A DNA stretch of 64,000 nt from Hydrogenophaga sp. NFH-34. GTDB lineage: Bacteria; Pseudomonadota; Gammaproteobacteria; Burkholderiales; Burkholderiaceae_C. Each line of letters begins with the position of its first letter. Position 1 is the first letter of the stretch. Below, piece after piece: positions 17,560 through 24,514 of this stretch. The notes beneath the pieces were generated by a model. It searched no databases and was not told the origin of the DNA. It worked only from the letters and a program-made list of their open reading frames with translations. The stretch spans positions 1 through 64,000 of the forward strand of contig NZ_JACBGE010000010.1 of NCBI RefSeq assembly GCF_021401345.1, in the 5' to 3' direction. Both the position numbers and the translations under genes were made by a program.

Positions 17560-19877
17560 TCAAGGACTCCCGTGGCGTTGGCCGAGCTGTTGAAGTCCAT
17601 CTCGCGCGGCTCGGTCCGCGTAGCCAGGCTGTCATCGCCGTCCGAGTCTTCCTGCTCGTCCTGGACCTGGTCGCGCAGCGCCAGTGCCGTGTCGATCACC
17701 CCGGCGCCGGCCATGCCGATGGGTTGGTTGCCCAGCCAGTCGGTCTCGCGCGCCCACTGCTCGGAGGTCCGGTAACGCGCCTTCATGTCCAGCGCCACCT
17801 GGCGGATGGACTCGGGCACGAACGGGTCGGCATCCTTCCTGGGCAGGGGGATGCGCAGCTTGAATCGCCGGTTGCCTTCGAGCAGGGCGAACGCCTGACC
17901 CTGGGGCAGACTCAGGATGTCGGCCGGCTGGATCATCGGCACCTTGGTGCTGGTGACGATGTCCACGTTGCGCGAGGTGAAGTCCACGCCGCTGCCGTCG
18001 GCCGCGCTGTCGCTCACACCGGTACTGGGTGTGATGTGCACCACATCCACCTGCGGCACCTGCTCGGCCAGCAGGTTGGCCGTGTTGACCGAGCGCACCC
18101 GCAGCATCACCAGGTGGTTGAAGTTGTCCAGGATCTGGCCGGCCTTGGCCTTGTCGCCCACCTTGGCCTCGATGTCGAACATCGACTGGGTATAGGCCGT
18201 GATCCGAAAACCCGAGCCACCGAGCTTGTTGACCATGGGCACGAACTCGGGGCCGGCGATCTCGTTGACCTCGTCGAAGTGGCAGCAGATCGTGGGCAGC
18301 ACGATCTTGCCCGTGGGGTGGTGCGGGTCCAGACCGGTCTTGTAGAGCTTGCCGCCCACGCTGACCAGATCGGCCAGCATGCTGTTGCCCACGGCCGAGG
18401 ACACGACCGAGTCGGTCAGCGCGTCCAGCCCGCAGTAGACGATGCCGCCTTGGCGGATGACGCTCATCCAGTCGAAGATCGGGCGCTTGTCGTGGGGGTC
18501 GAAGTAGTCCGGGCTGATGAGCTTGCCCACGGCGCCGGAGGTCAGCTTCTCCAGGAACGGGCCGAGGCTGGCGATGATCTTCTCGTAGAAGGACCGCTCG
18601 TAGGACACCGCCGCCGCCAGGCCCGTGAGCACCTTGTCCGGCACGCGCAGCTCCTTGATCAGCGAGATCATGGCCACCAGCGGCGGATCGCGGTCGGACA
18701 GCGCCCGCGAGACCGGGTACTTCTTCTTCTCGATCAGGCCCTCCAGATGGCCCAGCCGGTCCTGGTAGTCGGTGTACTGGCCCTCTGCCGCCTTCTGGCG
18801 GAACACCATGTGGGCGTAGTCCATGAACAGCGGGTCGATGCCCGTGACGTCGGCCAGCAGGCTCTCGTAGGTCGGCACACGGCCGAGTGCGACCTGGGCC
18901 TGCGCCACCAGGTTGGTGAAGCGCCAGGAGAACTCCTTGAACGCGGCCGAGTTGCCCGAAGAGGGCAGGGCGTTGGTGGCGCGTGCGGCCACCTCGGTGA
19001 TGCGGGAGAAGTTGCCGATGCCGTTGTAGCGGGCAGAGATGTCGGGATAGCCCAGGTGGAACAGGTAGAACTGGTTGCCGCGGCCGGCCCGGTGCGCTTC
19101 GGCGTACAGCCGCATCATCAGATCGGCGTCCCCCTTGGGATCGATCACGATCACCACATGGCCCGCGTGAATGTCCTGCGTGGCCAGCACTTCGAGCAGC
19201 CGCGACTTGCCCACGCGCGTGGTGCCCAGCACGATCATGTGGCCCGTGCGCGAGGCCTGCCGCATGGTGATGGGACGTTCCTCCAGGGCGCCCACGCCAT
19301 GGAGCACCGGGGAGCCGCCCAGGTCGTCATAGGCCTTGAGCGGGTTGAGCCAGTGGTCCCACTCGACCGCCTTGGTAGTCAGGCTGGCCACAGCCGCGCG
19401 CAAGCCCTCGAACTTGGCTGCTGGCACGGATTCGGCAGACACATCGGGGACGGTCTTGCTCCAAGCGGCCAGTTGCACGCCCAGGCCGCGCATGGCATTT
19501 TCTCGCGCTTGCGGCTTGACGAAACGCTCGGCGTCCGGCCGGCTGGCCTCGTGCTTGCGCTGGGTGTGCTGCTGGGACCACTCGAAGCCGTGCCCGAGGT
19601 AGAGCTGCCCGGGCTCGACCGGGATTTCGTGAGGCGCCATGCGCGTCACGGGGTAATACTTCATCCCGTGCTGGTACTTCAGGATGTGCAGCGCCTGCTT
19701 GCAGCGCACCCACCCGAAGTAGCCCGCGATGGCCGCGAGCACCCAGCCCATCCACGGCGGCATCATCAGCGCCCACGGCGCCACGATGGCGACCAGGGCC
19801 ACGCCCCAGACGGTCATCGTGCTCCACAGCTCCACCGGAGGCCGCAGCAGGGCTTCGAGTGCGTCATCGGGCTTCAC
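17556..19877 (-). CDS. traD: Type IV coupling protein TraD, SXT/TOL subfamily (TIGR03743)
   Basis: This 773-residue coupling protein is the ATPase that brings the relaxase-DNA complex to the secretion channel. Two N-terminal membrane helices (TVWGVALVAIVAPWALMM and MGWVLAAIAGYFGWV) are followed by the Walker A motif GTTRVGKSRLL near residue 217 and a Walker B-like segment CCHFDEVNEI near 526. I chose the GTG at 19877 because it overlaps the upstream stop (GTGA) and gives the usual length; a much longer open frame upstream overlaps the preceding gene. Confidence 0.93.
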   Translation of the reverse strand: MKPDDALEALLRPPVELWSTMTVWGVALVAIVAPWALMMPPWMGWVLAAIAGYFGWVRCKQALHILKYQHGMKYYPVTRMAPHEIPVEPGQLYLGHGFEWSQQHTQRKHEASRPDAERFVKPQARENAMRGLGVQLAAWSKTVPDVSAESVPAAKFEGLRAAVASLTTKAVEWDHWLNPLKAYDDLGGSPVLHGVGALEERPITMRQASRTGHMIVLGTTRVGKSRLLEVLATQDIHAGHVVIVIDPKGDADLMMRLYAEAHRAGRGNQFYLFHLGYPDISARYNGIGNFSRITEVAARATNALPSSGNSAAFKEFSWRFTNLVAQAQVALGRVPTYESLLADVTGIDPLFMDYAHMVFRQKAAEGQYTDYQDRLGHLEGLIEKKKYPVSRALSDRDPPLVAMISLIKELRVPDKVLTGLAAAVSYERSFYEKIIASLGPFLEKLTSGAVGKLISPDYFDPHDKRPIFDWMSVIRQGGIVYCGLDALTDSVVSSAVGNSMLADLVSVGGKLYKTGLDPHHPTGKIVLPTICCHFDEVNEIAGPEFVPMVNKLGGSGFRITAYTQSMFDIEAKVGDKAKAGQILDNFNHLVMLRVRSVNTANLLAEQVPQVDVVHITPSTGVSDSAADGSGVDFTSRNVDIVTSTKVPMIQPADILSLPQGQAFALLEGNRRFKLRIPLPRKDADPFVPESIRQVALDMKARYRTSEQWARETDWLGNQPIGMAGAGVIDTALALRDQVQDEQEDSDGDDSLATRTEPREMDFNSSANATGVLE

Positions 19878-20479
19878 GGCTTGGCCTCCTGCATCGGCGC
19901 CGCAGTGGGCGCGGCGCCCGCCGTGCGAGGGGGCGAGCTGGTCAGGCGCCCATCGGCGAGCACCAGCAGCGGATAGGTCTGCACGCCCGCCCGTCGCAGC
20001 GTGGTGGTGAGCCAGTCGCCCACCATGGGGGCCAGCGATGCGCCTCCGGCGAGCTGCTGGACCTGCTTGAAAGCGCGTTCGGATTCGGCCTGCACCACCA
20101 GACCGGACGCTCCCAGGGCAATCAGGGCCTGGCGGTGCTGCGACAGCCATTGGCGGCTGAGCGGATCGGTGCCCACCAGGAACACCGGATGAGCCAGCCA
20201 TTCGGGCCGGAACAGGCCGCTGGCGGTACGGGCCTGCGCTTCGGAGAGCACGCCCGGCACCATGCCCGAGCGGATCGGAAAGCGCACCCCGTCGAGCACA
20301 CCAGCCTGATCCACCCCTGCCACCAGGTGACCGAGGTAGGTGCCCATGGGCACGGCGCCGGGACCGGCATGGATCACCACGGGCTGGGCCACGGCCCAGC
20401 CCGTGCACAGCGTACCGGCCAGGGCGCACACCCATGCAGCAGCCATGCGAGCGATGCCCAGCGTCAACGTGCGGTTCAT
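19874..20479 (-). CDS. ICE protein, TIGR03765/PFL_4695 family
   Basis: This 201-residue exported protein (signal MAAAWVCALAGTLCTGWAVAQ) carries the family pattern of a central FLVGTDPLSRQWLSQHR and a C-terminal YPLLVLADGRL. Family members are encoded immediately upstream of TraD in ICEclc/PFGI-1/SXT-related elements; here the two overlap by four bases. The predicted location is the periplasm. The molecular role is unknown. Confidence 0.82.
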   Translation of the reverse strand: MNRTLTLGIARMAAAWVCALAGTLCTGWAVAQPVVIHAGPGAVPMGTYLGHLVAGVDQAGVLDGVRFPIRSGMVPGVLSEAQARTASGLFRPEWLAHPVFLVGTDPLSRQWLSQHRQALIALGASGLVVQAESERAFKQVQQLAGGASLAPMVGDWLTTTLRRAGVQTYPLLVLADGRLTSSPPRTAGAAPTAAPMQEAKP

Positions 20480-21297
20480 GTGGGCTCCCCCGGCTCGGCG
20501 GTGCCCTGAACGGCGCTCTGATAGGCCTTGGCCAGACTGAGCACCCGACGGACGTATTGGCGCGTCTCCGGGTAGTTCGGTACGCGGTGACCCGCCTTGA
20601 TGACCGCACCCGGACCGGCGTTGTAGGCGGCAACGGCCAGCTCGACGTTGCCGTCGAAGCGGGCCAGTTGCTCGGCCAGATACTTGGTGCCCAGCACGAT
20701 GCTCACGCGCGGATCGGCCAGCAACTGCTCGACGGAGAGGCCCTGCAGCTCCTGCAAGCCCAGGTCCCGGGCGGTCGATGGCAGCACCTGCATCAAGCCG
20801 ATGGCGTTCTTGGGACTGACCGCGCGGGGGTTGAAGGCCGACTCTGCATGGATCACCGCCTGCACCAGGTGGGCATCGACCGCGAAGTGGCGCGAAGCGC
20901 GCTGGAGCATCTGCGCCATCTCCGGCGTCATCTGGCGCGCCCTTGCATGGCTACGGACTGCAGGCAAAGGCCGCTGCAGCAGTTGCTCAGCCACAGCGGC
21001 AGCCCTGTCGGTGGTCGTTGCACGCTGGACGGTGGCATCCGGCATGGCATCAACGGGTCCAGCGGACTCAGAGACACCTCGTGCGGCGGGACGGCTTGCC
21101 GCTGCAGGCTGCTTGCTCAGGCGGGGCAGGATCACCCGCTGGTGTTCCGCACTGCTGACCCATGCCGCGCCGTGATCAGACTCCTGGGCATGGCCTTGCG
21201 CCACCACCAAGGCCGCGCCGAGGCACAGCGCCCACGCATGCACGCGCCTGAACACTGGGCGGTTCGAGAGGGACAAAAGGTGGTGCTGAGCTTGCAT
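20476..21297 (-). CDS. Lytic transglycosylase (SLT domain)
   Basis: This 273-residue exported enzyme opens peptidoglycan so the secretion channel can cross it. The C-terminal part has the SLT pattern: the catalytic Glu in VIHAESAFNPRAVSPKNAIG, then GLMQVLPSTARDLG and the AVAAYNAGPGAV motif. The ATG at 21297 directly precedes a signal segment (VHAWALCLGAALVVAQGHAQ). It overlaps the downstream TIGR03765 gene by four bases (ATGA). The N-terminal half is variable. Confidence 0.9.
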   Translation of the reverse strand: MQAQHHLLSLSNRPVFRRVHAWALCLGAALVVAQGHAQESDHGAAWVSSAEHQRVILPRLSKQPAAASRPAARGVSESAGPVDAMPDATVQRATTTDRAAAVAEQLLQRPLPAVRSHARARQMTPEMAQMLQRASRHFAVDAHLVQAVIHAESAFNPRAVSPKNAIGLMQVLPSTARDLGLQELQGLSVEQLLADPRVSIVLGTKYLAEQLARFDGNVELAVAAYNAGPGAVIKAGHRVPNYPETRQYVRRVLSLAKAYQSAVQGTAEPGEPT

Positions 21298-21311
21298 GTC
21301 CGTTTTCTGGC

Positions 21312-21896
21312 TCAGCGGCGGGGTGCGGCCTTGGCTGGAGCCAAGGGACGGGATGGGTCCTTGACCAGCTTGCGCGGAATGCCCAGCAGATCGGCGGCTG
21401 AGGTTGGCCCCTCCACCATGGGCAGCCCCTCGAAATCCACGACCTTCTGGTTCGGGTACAGGCGCGACTGGGCCTGCTGGAACGCGCGGTTCCAAGCCAG
21501 CGAGCGCTCGACATCGGCCTGCAGGGCACGGGCGAACATCTCGGCGTAGCGCTGGCGCTCCGCGTCATCGCGTGCGTGGATGCCCAGGGCCTCCACGGGA
21601 GAAAGGTTTTCGACGGAGAACGCGGCCCGAGGTCCCTTGAGCAGGACCTTGGCGCGGATCATCTCTTCCTCGCTCAGGCCCCAGATTTGAGCCACCAGCA
21701 GATCGTTGGCATCCAGGCGCGAATGCGCCTGGGCGATGCGCTGCGCATTGGTCTGACCCAGTTGCGTCTGGGCCTCCTGAATGCGCGTGGTGGCGGTTTG
21801 CGCCCGTGCAGGCTGCACCAGTACCCACATCAAAAGGCTCGCGGCGCAGAGCACGCCCACATAACCCAGCACCGGGCGAAGCAGCGGGGTCCTCAT
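21312..21896 (-). CDS. ICE protein, TIGR03759/PFL_4693 family
   Basis: This 194-residue exported protein (signal LGYVGVLCAASLLMWVLVQP) has the family's conserved LVAQIWGLSEEEMIRAKVLL and LSPVEALGIHARDDAERQRY segments. It precedes the lytic transglycosylase by 14 bases and overlaps the upstream gene by four. Family members are confined to genomic-island type conjugative systems. The function is unknown. Confidence 0.84.
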   Translation of the reverse strand: MRTPLLRPVLGYVGVLCAASLLMWVLVQPARAQTATTRIQEAQTQLGQTNAQRIAQAHSRLDANDLLVAQIWGLSEEEMIRAKVLLKGPRAAFSVENLSPVEALGIHARDDAERQRYAEMFARALQADVERSLAWNRAFQQAQSRLYPNQKVVDFEGLPMVEGPTSAADLLGIPRKLVKDPSRPLAPAKAAPRR

Positions 21897-22813
21897 GGCT
21901 GACGCTCCACGGCGATGCTCACCGAACGCGCGCCGTCGCTGAACGTCGCGCGTTGGCCGGCCACATCCACGGAGGTGAGCGTCACACCCTGGTAGGAATC
22001 GCCGGGCGAGAGCACGCGCACGTGCGCTGGGTTGCCACCGACCTCACCGACCACCACCGAAGGCCGGCCGTCCCACATGTCCACGCTCAGCACCTGGTGG
22101 GTCGGCCGGGGAGCCACTGCAGCGACCGGGCGGCGCACAGCGGGTTTGCGCGGCGCCGGACGGCTTGCCGCTGCTGCTGCGACCGGCTGCGGTGCAGCAG
22201 GCGGCGGCAGGATCGAGGGGTGTGGCAGGAAATCGGCCACCTGCAAATCGGCCCCATCCTGACCGGCCCCCTCCTTGATGTAGCCCTGGGCCTTGAAGCC
22301 GGCGACCAGCTGGTCCAGGCGCTTCTCCAGACGCTCCAGCTGTTCCTGCAGCTGGGGGTCTTGCGCAACCGATGCAACAGGCACGGCCTGGGCCGGCGCT
22401 GTGGCCGGCAAGGCAGGAGGCAGACCCGCGCCGGCCGGTGCGGTGGGTTCAGCCAGCGCAGCCACTGCGGGCGATGCCTCCTTCTTGCGAGCGAATGGCA
22501 ATCCGCCCGAGGACCACATCATGAACGCGGCCACCGATCCCAGAATGAGCAGGAGGACCACGGCACCGGTCAGCACCGGCTTGCCCTTTTTGACCGGCGC
22601 GGCGCTCACGGGCGTGGGGCGCTCGAAGGTCGCGTCGGCGTTGCTGCGCACCGCTTCGGTCGGATCGGGCAACACGCCATCGGTTGGATGGTCAGCAGCC
22701 CGTGCACGGGGCGAACGCGACGTGCGTGTCTGCTCGGCGTCACGACGTTTGGTGTCCCAGAACTCGTCATCCTGCTGGCGCTGAAACTCCTGCATTTCTG
22801 CATCTGGGTCCAT
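21893..22813 (-). CDS. Single-pass membrane protein of the transfer operon
   Basis: I do not assign this 306-residue protein to a named family. It has a charged cytoplasmic N-terminus (about 95 residues), one membrane helix (VLTGAVVLLLILGSVAAFMMW), an Ala/Pro-rich linker with a short coiled coil (QLQEQLERLEKRLDQLVAGF), and a small C-terminal beta-rich domain (VGGNPAHVRVLSPGDSYQGV). This layout resembles PilP/VirB10-type envelope linkers. The ATG at 22813 follows GTGAGGA; a GTG at 22825 is possible. It overlaps the downstream gene by four bases. Confidence 0.75.
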   Translation of the reverse strand: MDPDAEMQEFQRQQDDEFWDTKRRDAEQTRTSRSPRARAADHPTDGVLPDPTEAVRSNADATFERPTPVSAAPVKKGKPVLTGAVVLLLILGSVAAFMMWSSGGLPFARKKEASPAVAALAEPTAPAGAGLPPALPATAPAQAVPVASVAQDPQLQEQLERLEKRLDQLVAGFKAQGYIKEGAGQDGADLQVADFLPHPSILPPPAAPQPVAAAAASRPAPRKPAVRRPVAAVAPRPTHQVLSVDMWDGRPSVVVGEVGGNPAHVRVLSPGDSYQGVTLTSVDVAGQRATFSDGARSVSIAVERQP

Positions 22814-22881
22814 GGCTGTCCTCACGGCGAATATGAAAAGTGGTCGAAAGGGAACTGATTGCGGTGCGTGGTGAGCAGGGT

Positions 22882-23403
22882 TCAGGGCGAGCCGAATGCA
22901 TCAGCGTGACGTTCTGCCTCCATGGCTTGCGCCTGGGGTCTGGGCGGTTGAGGCGCCGGGGTGCCCTTGGAAGCCGAGCGGGTGAACCAGACCTGGCGGC
23001 TCACCGGATCGCTGTGCAGTTGCCAGGCTGGACCCAGCAAGGTCTTGAGCAGGTCGCTCACACGGTGCGGACCTATGCGCCGCTGCGACTCGGGCAAGGG
23101 CAGGGCGAGGAAGTTGCGCGCGGTTTCATCCAGCGCCTCGGCGGGGACCAGCCGAAAACCCGTGCGCACCAGGGTGTGTGCCAGTGCCTCGCCCACGGTG
23201 TTGACCGTCTGGCGCGGGTAGCTCAGCTGCGCGTACACCGACAGCGGGTCGGCCAGGCTTTCGGTGGGCGCGCCGGCCTGGGTGGTGTAGCGCCCCACCT
23301 GGACCTGGCTGCCGTCGGGGGTGACGGTCTGCGCGAGAACGGGATGAGCTGCCGCTGCGACCACCGCCAGCAACACAAGGGACAAAAGTGCTTTGAATGA
23401 CAT
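22882..23403 (-). CDS. PilL-N-terminal-like protein, TIGR03748 family
   Basis: This 173-residue exported protein (signal ALLSLVLLAVVAAAAHPVLAQ) has the TIGR03748 pattern: VGRYTTQAGAPTESLADPL, VGEALAHTLVRTGFRL and a terminal WQLHSDPVSRQVWF. The domain resembles the N-terminus of PilL and secretin-associated proteins of type IVb thin pili. No other pil genes follow it, so only this remnant of the mating-pilus set is present in view. It is the first gene of the minus-strand transfer block, and the region upstream should hold the promoter. Confidence 0.82.
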   Translation of the reverse strand: MSFKALLSLVLLAVVAAAAHPVLAQTVTPDGSQVQVGRYTTQAGAPTESLADPLSVYAQLSYPRQTVNTVGEALAHTLVRTGFRLVPAEALDETARNFLALPLPESQRRIGPHRVSDLLKTLLGPAWQLHSDPVSRQVWFTRSASKGTPAPQPPRPQAQAMEAERHADAFGSP

Positions 23404-23562
23404 GGACCCGCCTCTTCACTGGTTGAAATCACTGGACGCGCCTGGGACCTGCTGGGAAGAAAGCGCCTGGTGACCCGCGAGGGCCACCAGGCAAACATGA
23501 CGCCCCCAGGAGATGCGTCGCCAGTGCTGGGCAGTTTCTGAATCGGGAGGGTTTGTCGCCAC

Positions 23563-23594
23563 CGAAAACCTGCCGCAGAAAAGGCAGGTTTTCG
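23563..23594. repeat. Hairpin 1 of paired hairpins
   Basis: CGAAAACCTGCC and GGCAGGTTTTCG form a perfect 12-base stem around an 8-base loop (GCAGAAAA). Each arm carries a run of four T or A, so it could terminate transcription weakly in either direction. The same stem recurs about 300 bases on. Confidence 0.7.
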
Positions 23595-23868
23595 CTTGAC
23601 AGGGCAATGCTTAAGGTGTAAGCGCTGTTACCAGTCGTGGCAAAACGACAACAAAGGTTCGCTGCCCCGTGGGCGGGGCAGGGACGGGCAAAGGCGGTTT
23701 ACCGGTTAATGGCCCTATCCAAAGGGCGCCCCCCTCCCAAGGTCTCGGGGGGCAAAGGGCCTACTGGAACGGGCAATGCGGGGGATAAGGGCACAGGAGG
23801 CGCAACCGCACGGCGGGGCGTGCGGCAGCGCCTGGATGCGGGTAGCAAAACAGCGCGCAGGCGTCAAG

Positions 23869-23899
23869 CGAAAACCTGCCGCACGTGCTGGCAGGTTTT
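23869..23899. repeat. Hairpin 2 of paired hairpins
   Basis: AAAACCTGCC and GGCAGGTTTT form a 10-base stem with a 9-base loop (GCACGTGCT). Its left arm and the first loop bases repeat hairpin 1 (CGAAAACCTGCCGCA). It ends about 65 bases before the first gene of the relaxase operon. Confidence 0.65.
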
Positions 23900-23964
23900 G
23901 AGTTGTGCGAAAGGGCACGCCTGCCTAGAGTGACCCGGTCTTATTCGCGCAGGGATTCACAACA

Positions 23965-24504
23965 ATGACCACACGCCAGCGGCTCTCACCCAGGGAGGGA
24001 TTTGCCAATTCCCTCGACATATCAGGCGGACGCAGCATTCATGACGCGCAGCATGCGCCCTACCTGGTGGCGGCATCGCTGCACGAGCTGGGCCTGGTCG
24101 ACTGGATTCCGCGCGTATTCAGCTTCCTCAAGATGTACGACGGCGTGGCACGGTGGATGGAGACCGGCATGCCCGAAGCGGCCTTCATCGCGAACCTGGA
24201 CCTGCGTGAGGAGATCAAGCGCAAACGCAGTGGCGCCACACCGCCCGAGCAGGACCCCGCTGCATTGAGGTTCCGGTTGGCCGTGGTCCTGACCAACTCA
24301 CCAGTGACGCTGTTCGGCGCGCGCTGGAAGCTCGAACGCAGATTCAAGGACGTGCCCATGGACATTCCGTGGAATCCGCTGGAGCAACCGTGGCTGTCGT
24401 TCCTGGGGCAGCACATCGACCTGCCCGACCATGCCACCTTGCATGTCAACCGCAAGGGCCGTCACTTCCGTCAGCAGCTCATGGCCTACCTGCTGGAGCG
24501 CTGA
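23965..24504 (+). CDS. Conserved ICE hypothetical upstream of relaxase
   Basis: This 179-residue soluble protein of unknown function is encoded 10 bases upstream of the relaxase gene, in the same direction, with AGGGA before its ATG. It is basic at the C-terminus (LHVNRKGRHFRQQLMAYLLER) and has several Trp and Pro residues in the second half (PMDIPWNPLEQPWLSFLG). An accessory role in relaxosome assembly or relaxase regulation would fit its location, but no domain supports this. Confidence 0.65.
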   Translation: MTTRQRLSPREGFANSLDISGGRSIHDAQHAPYLVAASLHELGLVDWIPRVFSFLKMYDGVARWMETGMPEAAFIANLDLREEIKRKRSGATPPEQDPAALRFRLAVVLTNSPVTLFGARWKLERRFKDVPMDIPWNPLEQPWLSFLGQHIDLPDHATLHVNRKGRHFRQQLMAYLLER

Positions 24505-24514
24505 GGCAACACTC

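Larger units (their letters stand above)
23404..23964. other. Structured non-coding region between transfer operons
   Basis: This 561-base divergent region separates the transfer block from the relaxase operon. It holds two copies of a 15-base direct repeat (CGAAAACCTGCCGCA at 23563 and 23869), each the left arm of a hairpin with the same stem. A third hairpin (CTGCCCCG/CGGGGCAG) lies at 23662-23681, with C- and G-rich runs further on. A TTGACA hexamer sits at 23596-23601, pointing right, without a good -10. It may contain promoters, a small RNA, or the origin of transfer. None of these is proven. Confidence 0.5.

Noticed and set aside
23637-23933. 98-codon plus-strand frame in the non-coding region before the relaxase
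   Set aside because: It runs through hairpin 2 and C/G-rich runs, has no ribosome-binding site, and its sequence looks non-coding.
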